64,000 bases of DNA, from the NCBI RefSeq assembly GCF_900100165.1, contig NZ_FNEO01000001.1:310001-374000 (forward strand). Direction: 5' to 3'. The notes under the pieces are model-generated. The model was not told the origin of the DNA and made no database searches. It saw only the letters and a program-made list of their open reading frames with translations. This document shows positions 8,798-17,034 of this stretch, piece by piece. The number at the start of each line of letters is the position of its first letter. Position 1 is the first letter of the stretch. A program made the position numbers and the translations under genes. Source of the stretch: Flavobacterium glycines. GTDB lineage: Bacteria; Bacteroidota; Bacteroidia; Flavobacteriales; Flavobacteriaceae.

Positions 8798-9733
8798 TTA
8801 CAGCTTTTTATCAATTGCTGATTTCAAAAATCCCATTTCTTTCATCCAGGCTTCACATAAATTTGTCCAAAGTTCAGTAGAGCCGGGATTGTTTCTCAAA
8901 GCAATAGAATGTCCTCCCTGCGGGAAAATATGTAAAGCCGATTTTATATTAGCTTTTAAAAGAGCTTCGTAATAATGAACGCTATTCAACGGATTAATTA
9001 CCGGATCATTAGCCGCACAAACTACAAAAGCCGGGGAAGTCGTATTGTTTACATTTAATTCTCCCGAAAAAAGGCTTTCTGTTTCCGGAGATGCTTTTTC
9101 GCCCAATAAAGCATCATGACTTCCTTTATGCGCATTTTGCTTCATACTGATAGCACCTGAAACCACAATTTGAAAATCAGGTTTAAAATCAGTTGTATCT
9201 AAAGCATCATTTATTTTCGAATAATCCTCATTGATGGTAGCCAGATTCACAGCCAATCCTCCGCCTGCTGAACATCCCATTACTCCAATTTTATTTTTAT
9301 CGATGCCCCATTTTGTGGCATTATCTCTAACATATTTCACAGCTCGTTGACCGTCCATTAAAGGACCAAATGCCGGATTTTTCAAATCGGGGGAAGTTGG
9401 CATTCTATACATGACCACAAATGCGTTCACCCCAATGGTATTGAACCATTTTGCCAGTTGAAGCCCTGCAATATTATAAGTCAGTTTCTGATAGCCACCC
9501 GGTGGAAAAATTAAAACTGCCGTTCCTGAATTTTCTTCTTTTGAAGTAAAAAAAGCATACATTCCCGGCACATCAACCTGAGTAACGCGTTCACGCTCTT
9601 CAATGCGTTCTAACTTTATTCCCTTAGAATTAGGCATTTTCCCCTTAGGCCAAAGCGGTATATAATCCTGTCCAAAAACAGAAGCTGATGCAAACACAAA
9701 TAATAAATTCAGTAGGATGTATTTCTTTTGCAT
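8798..9733 (-). CDS. Secreted alpha/beta-hydrolase esterase of the pectin locus
   Basis: A 311-residue exported serine esterase, probably removing acetyl or similar esters from pectin. I place the start at the ATG at 9733; a TTG two codons upstream also opens the frame. The signal peptide (about 1-21) ends before QDYIPLWP. Catalytic triad candidates are visible: Ser155 in the nucleophile elbow GCSAGG, Asp243 in AANDPV and His275 in GGHS. The oxyanion-region sequence FPPGGYQ near 76-82 replaces the HGGG of hormone-sensitive-lipase-like esterases. It follows the GH28 gene by about 15 bases and is last in the operon. Related fold members include acetyl-xylan esterases and pectin acetylesterases such as PaeX. 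The pectin substrate is inferred from the operon and is not shown by any motif. Confidence 0.82.
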   Translation of the reverse strand: MQKKYILLNLLFVFASASVFGQDYIPLWPKGKMPNSKGIKLERIEERERVTQVDVPGMYAFFTSKEENSGTAVLIFPPGGYQKLTYNIAGLQLAKWFNTIGVNAFVVMYRMPTSPDLKNPAFGPLMDGQRAVKYVRDNATKWGIDKNKIGVMGCSAGGGLAVNLATINEDYSKINDALDTTDFKPDFQIVVSGAISMKQNAHKGSHDALLGEKASPETESLFSGELNVNNTTSPAFVVCAANDPVINPLNSVHYYEALLKANIKSALHIFPQGGHSIALRNNPGSTELWTNLCEAWMKEMGFLKSAIDKKL

Positions 9734-9748
9734 AATCAAAGTTTCTAA

Positions 9749-11314
9749 TTATTGGATTTTTCTAATCGATTCTTTTACCAAAGAAAAGAAATTATTGCCT
9801 TGAATTACTTCGCTATTTCTAAATTCTAAAAATACATCATTAGGAACTCTTTGAAAACAATTATTTAATAACACATTTTTAGAATCGGTTACTTTTATTA
9901 TTGGCTGGTTTTGCAAAGGTTTTTTGGATCGAATATCATTCAAAACCAAACCCTCACATTTTTTAAATTCCAAAGCAGCTCCTTTTTGGGTGCTGATATC
10001 CACATTATTAAAAGTCAAATTGGCAGCAATATCAGAACTAAAACCTTCCTTGGCTTCCAAATTAATATTCGTAAAAGACAACTCACTTATAGGCATTTCT
10101 TCAATCCCTTTTATCTCACCCGCTTTATTTATACCAACACCTGAAACATCACTTATATGAATGTTTCTAAAAATAGGAGTCCGATCCGAAACAGGCTCGG
10201 GCTTAGATGCTCTGTCATAAAACAAATCAAAGGTAAAAGCATTGCGGCTGATATTTCTCATCACGATATTAGAAACCCGGATATTTTCAACAACACCTCC
10301 TCTGCCTCGAGATGCTTTCATACGAATTCCGGCATCTGTGCCATCAAAAACACAATTAGAAATAGTGATATTTTTCACTCCTCCTGACATCTCACTACCA
10401 ATCACGACACCTCCATGACCGGAAAGCATTACACAATTGGTTATTGTAATATTTTCGCAAGCCTTACCATAATTTCGACCATTAAAATCACGCCCTGATT
10501 TTATAGTAATGCAATCATCGCCTACACTGATAAAACAATCTGAAATTCGAACATTACTACAGGAAGACGGGTTGATTCCGTCAGTATTAGGACCGTGCGG
10601 CTCTTTGGCAGGATTAAAAATCGTCACTCCATGCACTACAATATCGTTGCAGCCTTCAGGATTAATAGTCCAAAACGGTGAATTTTGAATACGCACTCCT
10701 TCAATTCTGATTTTGTTGCATTCTAAAAACTGAATAAAAGGAGGACGAAAAAACTGCCTCTTAAATATTCCTTCGTAATAAGGTTCTACCTTTAATTCCT
10801 TATTGACAGCAGTCCACATTTTCTGTAAATCATTTGGCTTTTCTATTCCATTTTTCACTTTGATTTCCTCAGAGATTCTTTTCTCCTCATCCCACCAGGC
10901 AAATCCGTTACCATCAAGAGTACCTTCGCCTTTTATAGTAATATTTTCCGCTTGATAAGCATTGAGTAAGGGTGCGAATGTCTTCATAAACACACCTTCG
11001 TACCGTACATTTTGAAATGGCAGATAATCCTTAAAATCAGAAGAAAACTTTAGCGTTGCCCCGGCTTCCAGATAAATAGTAATATTACTTTTTAAAGTAA
11101 TTGCCCCCGTCAGATAAGTTCCTGAAGAAAAATAAAGTGTTCCGCCACCTTCATTTGCCGCCTGACTAATCGTTTTATTGATTAAATCAGTACATTTTAT
11201 TTTAGCTGTATTGTCTGCACCTAATGCTCTGATATCGTAATTTTTACTGTACACTATAACAGATAATAACAGTATAAATACAGTAGATAGATTTTGAATC
11301 AAGGTCTTTTTCAT
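9749..11314 (-). CDS. Polygalacturonase, glycoside hydrolase family 28
   Basis: Hydrolyses alpha-1,4 galacturonosyl bonds of de-esterified pectin. I choose the ATG at 11314 (521 residues, MKKTLIQN...) because the six-codon longer version begins with GTG and interrupts a good signal peptide. The GH28 signature motifs are present, in this numbering: NTD at 243-245, GDD with Asp266/Asp267, GHG with His300, and RMK at 331-333 where the family usually has RIK. Asp245, Asp266 and Asp267 match the catalytic acids. The protein is longer than fungal endo-enzymes and carries an N-terminal beta-strand section (DIRALGADNTAK) and an insert around 140-190, features common in bacterial exo-acting members; exo activity is therefore a guess. 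It sits 62 bases after the second methylesterase, in the order esterase removal then hydrolysis. Confidence 0.93.
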   Translation of the reverse strand: MKKTLIQNLSTVFILLLSVIVYSKNYDIRALGADNTAKIKCTDLINKTISQAANEGGGTLYFSSGTYLTGAITLKSNITIYLEAGATLKFSSDFKDYLPFQNVRYEGVFMKTFAPLLNAYQAENITIKGEGTLDGNGFAWWDEEKRISEEIKVKNGIEKPNDLQKMWTAVNKELKVEPYYEGIFKRQFFRPPFIQFLECNKIRIEGVRIQNSPFWTINPEGCNDIVVHGVTIFNPAKEPHGPNTDGINPSSCSNVRISDCFISVGDDCITIKSGRDFNGRNYGKACENITITNCVMLSGHGGVVIGSEMSGGVKNITISNCVFDGTDAGIRMKASRGRGGVVENIRVSNIVMRNISRNAFTFDLFYDRASKPEPVSDRTPIFRNIHISDVSGVGINKAGEIKGIEEMPISELSFTNINLEAKEGFSSDIAANLTFNNVDISTQKGAALEFKKCEGLVLNDIRSKKPLQNQPIIKVTDSKNVLLNNCFQRVPNDVFLEFRNSEVIQGNNFFSLVKESIRKIQ

Positions 11315-11376
11315 TATTATATTTTTTGGCACTATTTTGTTTTTTTGAACTATAAAAAAGGAATCTTTTGAAAAAA

Positions 11377-12348
11377 TTAAAGTTTAGTTGTATCCAATAA
11401 CCATTTGCTTTCAACCTTAAAAATTTTGTTTAATTCAAATTCTGCAACTTGGCTTTTCTTTAGATTATGAGCCCATTTTACCCGTTTTGAAACATCTCCA
11501 CCAGGTCCTGTATTTCCAAACTCAGCAAAAAAAGCGGTCTTTTCCTTTTCGGGTTTATCCCAATTATGCCAACCTTCAGGAAGGATGTGTTTTCCCATAA
11601 AACATCTTATAAAAACTACATTGGCATATTCTCTCCACGGTCTTCCCAGAAAAACCTTCTTTACACCCGGTTCAGCCGTTAGCACACAATCAAAAAAGAC
11701 AAATCCAAACTGACTTTCTTTAGGGGTATTGGCAGCGGTTATATACGAATCGGTAGTACTATGGATTTCACATTTATCAAAAACGGCAGTAGCCGATCCA
11801 AAAATAAAATCAGTAGTTCCTGCAATGAAGCATTCATTAAAATACTGACGGCTATTATTACCCGCAGCATATAAAGTATCCTGATTACCTAACAACCGAC
11901 ATTTGGATGCTACAAAATAATCGCCTTCAACATGAAGGGCTACAGCCTGCCCCACTCTGCCTGCTGAATTCTCAACAGTCAAATTTTCGATTTTGATATG
12001 ATCACCTAAAATCTTTAGTGTATAACTGGTAAAAGTGCCTATAAAATTCTGCCCTGCATGATTATCATAAGTTAGAATCGTTTTTTCTTTACTTTCTCCA
12101 ATCAGACTGATATTAGCATGAAAGGAATCTATCAAGACTTTCTCTTTATAAACTCCGTTCTTAATAAATATCTTTTTTTCAGTTGAAGAAAAAGCGCCAC
12201 AAGCAGTAACAGCCTCCTGAATTGTTTTATAATCTCCCGTACCGTCTAAGGCGACGATAAACGTATTTTGATCCTTATTGGCAAAAACTGAATTTATTGG
12301 AATCAGCATCATTCCAATAACTAAACAAAAAAAACAAGCTACTTTCAT
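11377..12348 (-). CDS. Secreted pectin methylesterase (CE8), second copy
   Basis: First gene of the three-gene pectinase operon. The 323-residue protein has a signal peptide (about 1-23, ending SVFA) and the same catalytic set as the first copy: GQAV with Gln134, QDTL with Gln156/Asp157, DFIFG with Asp180 and LGRPW with Arg236/Trp238. It shares the C-terminal EGWHNW and GPGGD/GAGGN-type motifs with the copy at 56-1081, but the two differ throughout their N-terminal halves and insert loops. They may therefore prefer different methylation patterns or locations; that is inference. Its promoter near 12490 carries two copies of AATGyTAACAGGG upstream, so it may respond to the same regulator with a different site arrangement. 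Confidence 0.93.
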   Translation of the reverse strand: MKVACFFCLVIGMMLIPINSVFANKDQNTFIVALDGTGDYKTIQEAVTACGAFSSTEKKIFIKNGVYKEKVLIDSFHANISLIGESKEKTILTYDNHAGQNFIGTFTSYTLKILGDHIKIENLTVENSAGRVGQAVALHVEGDYFVASKCRLLGNQDTLYAAGNNSRQYFNECFIAGTTDFIFGSATAVFDKCEIHSTTDSYITAANTPKESQFGFVFFDCVLTAEPGVKKVFLGRPWREYANVVFIRCFMGKHILPEGWHNWDKPEKEKTAFFAEFGNTGPGGDVSKRVKWAHNLKKSQVAEFELNKIFKVESKWLLDTTKL

Positions 12349-12486
12349 TCTTCTCTAAAAATTAAAAAAAGAAAGAATAACAAAATTTAATTCATTATCC
12401 TTCCTTTTATTACAAACCAAAATCATTTTAAAAAACTATAATTACCAGTTATAATTTTTTAAGCGTAATTTAATTACTAACCGGAG

Positions 12487-12551
12487 CAAACCTAATTATT
12501 TTCTAATGTTAACAGGGAGGCTTTTTAACAATGCTAACAGGGGCAAATTAC
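12487..12551 (-). promoter_or_regulatory. Promoter of the pectinase operon with direct repeats
   Basis: The gap 12349-12741 holds this promoter and, at its far end, the tRNA terminator; I see nothing else in 12552-12684. On the minus strand TAGGTTTG (12487-12494) is a -7 box. Upstream, AATGTTAACAGGG (12505-12517) and AATGCTAACAGGG (12530-12542) are direct repeats exactly 25 bases apart. The second runs into GGGG then CAAATTAC (12544-12551), which aligns with the CATATTAC and CATATCAC boxes of the other two pectin promoters at the same 57-base distance from the -7 box. The leader before the start codon is about 130 bases. Confidence 0.55.
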
Positions 12552-12684
12552 AATTACAAGAAACTTAACCGAAATTCCCCTGAAGACAAACCTGTCATTT
12601 ACAATAAACCAGAAAATTAAAACTAAAAAAAGAAATATCTTAAAATCTTTTTAATAACTCTTATAAAAAACGAACCATAAACAA

Positions 12685-12718
12685 AAAACCCCTAAAAACA
12701 TACGTTTTTAGGGGTTTT
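12685..12718 (-). terminator. Terminator downstream of tRNA-Ser
   Basis: A perfect 15-bp stem (12685-12699 with 12704-12718) with a 4-base loop contains CCCC/GGGG flanked by A and T runs. It lies 24 bases beyond the 3' end of the minus-strand tRNA gene and has T-rich flanks on both strands. Confidence 0.85.
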
Positions 12719-12741
12719 AACTTACTTTATATTCACTTTAG

Positions 12742-12828
12742 CAGAGAGGATGGGATTCGAACCCACGATGCAGTTGCCCACATACAAACTTTCCAGGCTT
12801 GCTCCTTCAACCACTCGGACACCTCTCT
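12742..12828 (-). tRNA. tRNA-Ser (anticodon GGA)
   Basis: The minus strand folds as a class II tRNA. The acceptor AGAGAGG pairs with CCTCTCT before discriminator G. The anticodon stem CAAGC/GTTTG (one G-U) holds the loop CTGGAAA, giving anticodon GGA for UCC/UCU serine codons. A long variable arm (TATGTGGGCAACTGCATC region) and the GTTCGAATC T-loop follow. The CCA end is not encoded. A terminator follows at 12685-12718. Confidence 0.95.
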
Positions 12829-12884
12829 ATTTTGGTTTGCAAATAACATGAAAAAAAATGAGTTAGAAAAGCATTTTTTAAATA

Positions 12885-13913
12885 TTATGTCATTTCTCCC
12901 CGAAGTGATTTTTCAAACATCATTTTAAAATCTTCAGCAGCAATATTTTGACTCAGTAAAAACATCAATTTCGTGATTGCAGCTTCTGTGGTAATATCTT
13001 TTCCTGACAGTACACCTATCTTTTTCAAGTCGCTACTGGTTTCATACTGTCCCATATTGACACTCCCTCCCGAACATTGGGTTACATTTACCACATAAAT
13101 TCCTTTAGCAATGGCCTGCTGTATCGAATCCAGAAACCATTCTTCAGTAGTTGCGTTTCCGGAGCCGTAGGTCTCTAATATAATTCCTCTCAGGTTTGGA
13201 ATTCCAATAATGGCAGAAAGTACATTTTTATTTATTCCGGGAAACAATTTTAAGATAACTACATTCGTATCTAAATCTTTATGCACAACTAAATCCATAG
13301 CCGGATTATGGGCTAAAAACAATTCGGATTTCAGATTTAAATACACTCCCGACTCTATCAACGCCGGATAATTAGGCGAAGCAAAAGCCTTGAAATGTTC
13401 GGCATTTATCTTTGTGGTTCGATTGCCGCGATATAATTTGTATTCGAAATAAAGGCAAACTTCGGTTATTACAGGCTTATTATTTTCCTGCAAAGAAGCT
13501 ATTTGAATTGCCGTGATGAGATTTTCCTTGGCATCAGTGCGTAAATCGCCAATAGGTAATTGCGAACCCGTTAAAATAACCGGTTTTGACAAATTTTCGA
13601 GCATAAAACTCAAAGCAGAAGCCGTATACGACATAGTATCCGAACCATGAAGCACCACAAAACCATGAAATCCGGAATAATTAGCTGTAATTATTTCAAC
13701 AATTTCAGCCCATTTTTCGGGTTTCATATTAGAAGAATCAATTGGATTCTGAAACGAAATGGTTTCTATCTCACAATCCAATTGTTTCAACTCAGGAATT
13801 CTTTGTAATAATTTACTAAAGTTGAAAACCTTTAGCGCTCCGGTTTTTAAATCCTTACGCATTCCAATGGTTCCCCCAGTGTAAATTAAAAGAATTTTAG
13901 TCCTTGAGTTCAT
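12885..13913 (-). CDS. ansA: Type I (cytoplasmic) L-asparaginase
   Basis: Hydrolyses L-asparagine to aspartate and ammonia. The 342-residue protein has no signal peptide. The N-terminal signature YTGGTIGM places the nucleophile Thr at residue 15, and the second active-site segment LHGSDTMSYTASAL supplies the Thr/Asp pair. The length and the absence of an export signal fit the low-affinity AnsA type rather than the periplasmic AnsB type. The gene starts 17 bases inside the end of the upstream acyltransferase gene (ATG at 13913, upstream stop at 13897), so the two are very likely co-transcribed and translationally coupled. No functional link between the two products is obvious. Confidence 0.93.
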   Translation of the reverse strand: MNSRTKILLIYTGGTIGMRKDLKTGALKVFNFSKLLQRIPELKQLDCEIETISFQNPIDSSNMKPEKWAEIVEIITANYSGFHGFVVLHGSDTMSYTASALSFMLENLSKPVILTGSQLPIGDLRTDAKENLITAIQIASLQENNKPVITEVCLYFEYKLYRGNRTTKINAEHFKAFASPNYPALIESGVYLNLKSELFLAHNPAMDLVVHKDLDTNVVILKLFPGINKNVLSAIIGIPNLRGIILETYGSGNATTEEWFLDSIQQAIAKGIYVVNVTQCSGGSVNMGQYETSSDLKKIGVLSGKDITTEAAITKLMFLLSQNIAAEDFKMMFEKSLRGEMT

Positions 13914-15039
13914 GGGTATATTTCAATTTATTGACCACCGGATTAGCATACATGGCTAATATTCCCTGGAAGGCAATAGGATTTGAAGCATCAATTCGTT
14001 TTTCTAATCTACGAACAAAAACAGCTTTTTCATCCTCAGTATATTGATTCGAATATTTATCAGTATTATTCAAAATATCGTAAGCAATATAATTGGTTGG
14101 CCACAATTTATAACTTGTTAGTATCGAATCGTCAATGGCTTGTGCCAAAGCCTGAATCTGTTTATTCACATTATCGTTTTCGGCAGCAATAGCATCAATT
14201 TCTGTATCTAGAACTTTTCCGATATGGATAAAAATACGTTTTTTAGGACCTAAAGCACCACTTAAAATGGTCATAAAATCCTCATTCTCCTGTTTTACAT
14301 ATACTTCATTATTTGCTTCAGCCAGTAATTGAGGCATTTTCAAAGCATCAGTAGGATCGTATTCATAAGAAATAGAAACCGGAACAATTTTCAGTTTTTT
14401 GAAATAATCCATCAGATTAGCTTCATCAGAAGCCATTCCTATCATTTTTAAAACTCCCGGATTCGTGGCATCATTTCCATCTTTAGTTCGTCCTTCACGC
14501 TGTGCAATCCAAACCGAACGATTTTCATGCAACAACAACTGATTGATATATTCGGATAACAATTTAGAACTTTGTAACATTTCTCTTGGTCCTAAACCAC
14601 GTTGTACCAAAAAGTTTCTGTTTAATTTAGCCAAAACATGTAAAAAAGGTTGTTTTACTAAATTATCTCCAATGGCAGATGCTGTCATCACCAAATCGTG
14701 CTCAAACAAAGTAGCATTTAACAAAGTGGTATCTAATAAAATATCCCGGTGATTAGAGATAAATAAATAGGAAGTATTAGGTTCTAAATGCTCGAAACCT
14801 GAAGTCGATAAACCTTCGGAACTTTTTTCTAATACTTTTTGAACCGATTGGTAAATAAAATTACATTGAAAATCACGTATAGAATGTGTTTTCATTAATT
14901 GTTCTTTCCAAACTTCATCGGCTACATCAGGAAAAGAAAAATTCATCAACGACTTCAACATAGGATGATGAAGCACTTTTCTTATCGCTTTATTTATTTC
15001 GGTATCATAATATGGCCGAATCTCGTCAAATTTTTGCAT
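13897..15039 (-). CDS. Glycerophospholipid acyltransferase-like protein
   Basis: Likely acyltransferase of the PlsC/glycerol-3-phosphate acyltransferase superfamily. The ATG at 15039 gives 380 residues (MQKFDEIRPYYD...); the longer frame begins with TTG and adds a sequence unlike the rest. The HxxxxD catalytic motif appears as NHRDILLD near residue 105, and the second motif as REGRTKDGND near 180-190, resembling the EGTRS block. The large size, roughly 1.5 times a typical PlsC, and the C-terminal region (LAMYANPVVNKLKY) point to a membrane-associated lipid enzyme that I cannot name more precisely. It overlaps the asparaginase gene by 17 bases. Acyl acceptor unknown. Confidence 0.8.
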   Translation of the reverse strand: MQKFDEIRPYYDTEINKAIRKVLHHPMLKSLMNFSFPDVADEVWKEQLMKTHSIRDFQCNFIYQSVQKVLEKSSEGLSTSGFEHLEPNTSYLFISNHRDILLDTTLLNATLFEHDLVMTASAIGDNLVKQPFLHVLAKLNRNFLVQRGLGPREMLQSSKLLSEYINQLLLHENRSVWIAQREGRTKDGNDATNPGVLKMIGMASDEANLMDYFKKLKIVPVSISYEYDPTDALKMPQLLAEANNEVYVKQENEDFMTILSGALGPKKRIFIHIGKVLDTEIDAIAAENDNVNKQIQALAQAIDDSILTSYKLWPTNYIAYDILNNTDKYSNQYTEDEKAVFVRRLEKRIDASNPIAFQGILAMYANPVVNKLKYTHELKD

Positions 15040-15099
15040 TATGGTATTATTAGAAAAACAAATGAACAAAAAAAATATTAAATTTTCACGGATTATATA

Positions 15100-15879
15100 T
15101 TAAATCCCAAAAATTGCTTTCGAATTTTCAGTAGTGATTCTGGCAATTTCATCATCTGAAATTCCGTAAATCTGTGACAACTTATCAATTACATTTACAA
15201 GATAACTACTTTCATTTCTTTTTCCTCTAAAAGGAACAGGAGCAAGATAAGGTGCATCGGTTTCTAAAACAATATGTTTGATATCAATTTTATTCAAAAA
15301 CTGATCGATTTTACCATTCTTAAAAGTAACTACTCCGCCAATTCCTAATTTCATATTATAGGACAAAGCCTGCGTAGCCTGCTCGTAAGTTCCCGAAAAA
15401 CAATGAAAAATTCCGAACATATCATCCGATTTTTCTTCTTCCAAAACCGCAAAAACTTCATCGAATGCTTCACGACAATGAATAACGATAGGCAATTGGT
15501 ATTTCTTTGCCAATTGAATTTGTCTTTTAAAAGCCAATTGTTGCTCTTTTAAATGGCTTTTATCCCAATACAAATCGACTCCAATTTCGCCAATAGCGTA
15601 GAATTTTCTTCTCTTTAATTCATCTTCAACAAATTGCAATTCGTCCAAATAATTGTCTTTTATATGAGTAGGATGTACGCCTGTCATTAAAAAAATATGC
15701 TCGGGATATTTGGCTTCCAAATCATACATCGCCTCGGTATAAGCCGAATCGATTGCCGGAATAAAAAAACGACTCACGCCCGCGGCTAAAGCGCGTTGCA
15801 TCATCTCATCTCTGTCCTGATCAAATTCTTCGCTGTATAAATGCGTGTGGGTATCCGTTATTATAGGTTTTATTTCCAA
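15100..15879 (-). CDS. TatD-family metal-dependent hydrolase
   Basis: TIM-barrel metallohydrolase of the TatD family, members of which act as 3'-5' DNA exonucleases in DNA turnover. Metal ligands are visible: DTHTH near the N-terminus, GEIGVD (Glu), VIHCREA (His), IFHCFSG (His) and ETDAPYLAP (Asp). The family usually begins just before ITDTHTH, but no ATG exists there. The closest in-frame start is a TTG at 15879 (about 259 residues); another TTG at 15909 would add ten residues. The gene lies 60 bases upstream of the acyltransferase start and may share its transcript. The bacterial TatD is not required for Tat export despite the name. Confidence 0.9.
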   Translation of the reverse strand: MEIKPIITDTHTHLYSEEFDQDRDEMMQRALAAGVSRFFIPAIDSAYTEAMYDLEAKYPEHIFLMTGVHPTHIKDNYLDELQFVEDELKRRKFYAIGEIGVDLYWDKSHLKEQQLAFKRQIQLAKKYQLPIVIHCREAFDEVFAVLEEEKSDDMFGIFHCFSGTYEQATQALSYNMKLGIGGVVTFKNGKIDQFLNKIDIKHIVLETDAPYLAPVPFRGKRNESSYLVNVIDKLSQIYGISDDEIARITTENSKAIFGI

Positions 15880-15920
15880 TGCTAAAATTTTAATGCTGCA
15901 AAATTGCAAAGTTTTTTAAA

Positions 15921-16005
15921 ATTTAAACACAAAAGACACAAAAGTTTCACCTCAATTATATTTAAAAACAAAAGACACAAAGAGCAAAAAATCTTTGTGC
16001 CTTTT
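15921..16005. repeat. Intergenic repeats of the ACACAAAAG type
   Basis: Two direct copies of an ACAAAAGACACAAA(A)G sequence lie about 39 bases apart. The first copy contains AAGACACAAAAGTTT (15933-15947), which matches 14 of 15 bases of the end repeat of the GxxExxY unit (21007-21021). The second copy forms the left arm of the terminator at 15970-16005. This looks like a dispersed short repeat family of this genome. Confidence 0.5.
15970..16005 (-). terminator. Terminator after the small unknown gene
   Basis: Arms 15970-15983 and 15992-16005 pair over 14 positions (one G-U on the minus strand) with an 8-base loop. The hairpin ends in TCTTTTGTTTTTAAA on the minus strand, just past the stop codon of the 83-residue gene. 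It is built from one of the local ACAAAAGACACAAAG repeats. Confidence 0.6.
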
Positions 16006-16010
16006 AAATA

Positions 16011-16262
16011 TCAACCGATATTCCCAGCAAGTTTTTTATAAATATACTCACAAGCTTCTTTTTCTGTGGTAAATATTATTGATGAGTATTTTTCTCCACG
16101 TTCTCTGAAATAAGTCTCATATACAATCCCAAATTTCCCTTTCTTAATTGTCAAAGCGATTTTTTCATCATCGTTCGTTGAACCAAAAAGTCCGTGAAGA
16201 AAATATTGATGTTCCGATATACCTTTTTCTTTTAATTTATTATGTAATTCTTTAATTGTCAT
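16011..16262 (-). CDS. Small conserved-looking protein of unknown function
   Basis: I do not recognise this 83-residue protein. It has an acidic/basic mixed composition, no signal peptide and no membrane segment. The sequence begins TIKELHNKLKEKGI (amphipathic helix), passes through a beta-rich centre with GKFGIVYETYFRERGEK, and ends with a helix EKEACEYIYKKL. This alpha-beta-alpha pattern resembles small immunity-like or effector-binding proteins, but no motif supports a specific role. It lies 44 bases after the anti-sigma-like gene on the same strand and may be the last gene of that transcript. A clear ATG start and a terminator directly behind the stop codon support it as a real gene. Confidence 0.65.
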   Translation of the reverse strand: MTIKELHNKLKEKGISEHQYFLHGLFGSTNDDEKIALTIKKGKFGIVYETYFRERGEKYSSIIFTTEKEACEYIYKKLAGNIG

Positions 16263-16306
16263 TGAATTTTGTCATTGATATTGCCATTAATTTTAACTTA
16301 AAATCC

Positions 16307-17029
16307 TTAATCCAATTTATCCAGCAATTCCTGAACCTTATCATAATTTTCATAATCGGATGGAATCGTTAAAAGGATTTCTTTGCATCCTTTATAGTCT
16401 TTTTGTTTTAATTTGGCCAAAGCCAAACCATAAATCGCTTTGTTTTTATAAATAGAATTGCCTAATTTTATTTCGTTAAACGCCATTTCGGCTTCCTTGA
16501 TTTGGTTATTTTCCAATAAAGAAATCCCATAAAAATATTGGATTTCAGCCGATTTATTTTCTTTTAAAACAGTTTCAAAAAGCGGAATCGCAGCCTTGTA
16601 ATTCTTAGCATTAAAAGCGCTTTCGGCTTGTTTTAAATTTTCAATTCCGTCGCCTCTTTCAGTTAAATAGGCGTTTTCGTATTGATTGTATTCTTCAAAA
16701 CCAGGTTTGGAAGGATTAAACAAAAACAGTCCCAGCAAAAGAACTACCGAAGCGGCAACCAGGTACGTCCAAGTCTTTATTGAAATCACTTTGGTTTTTT
16801 GGGGTTTAAAATGTTCTTTCGAAATGGTTTTCAAATTTGCTTCAAAAGCATCTCTGTCGGCTGCAAAATCAAATTTGGTTTCCAACTGGATTTGGACTTC
16901 TTTGAAGCTTTCAAATTCAGATGCAAGTTCGTGGTTTTCTGAAAGCTTTTTTTCAAAATCTATTTTCTCTTCAGCCGACATCTCGCCTTGAAGATATTGT
17001 CCAAATAATATATATTTTTCTTCGTTCAT
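16307..17029 (-). CDS. Membrane TPR protein, probable anti-sigma factor
   Basis: The 240-residue protein has a cytoplasmic N-terminal domain (1-80) with the anti-sigma-like start EEKYILFGQYLQGEMSAEEK, a single transmembrane helix (about 86-104, TYLVAASVVLLLGLFLF) and a periplasmic TPR domain (about 120-235, with AESAFNAKNYKAAIPLFE and YFYGISLLENNQIKEAEMAF). It starts 5 bases after the ECF sigma gene, the usual place for a cognate anti-sigma factor. The zinc-binding HxxxCxxC motif of ZAS anti-sigma factors is absent. I infer that the TPR part senses a periplasmic partner and that the N-terminal part holds the sigma factor. Confidence 0.75.
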   Translation of the reverse strand: MNEEKYILFGQYLQGEMSAEEKIDFEKKLSENHELASEFESFKEVQIQLETKFDFAADRDAFEANLKTISKEHFKPQKTKVISIKTWTYLVAASVVLLLGLFLFNPSKPGFEEYNQYENAYLTERGDGIENLKQAESAFNAKNYKAAIPLFETVLKENKSAEIQYFYGISLLENNQIKEAEMAFNEIKLGNSIYKNKAIYGLALAKLKQKDYKGCKEILLTIPSDYENYDKVQELLDKLD

Positions 17030-17034
17030 GGCTT

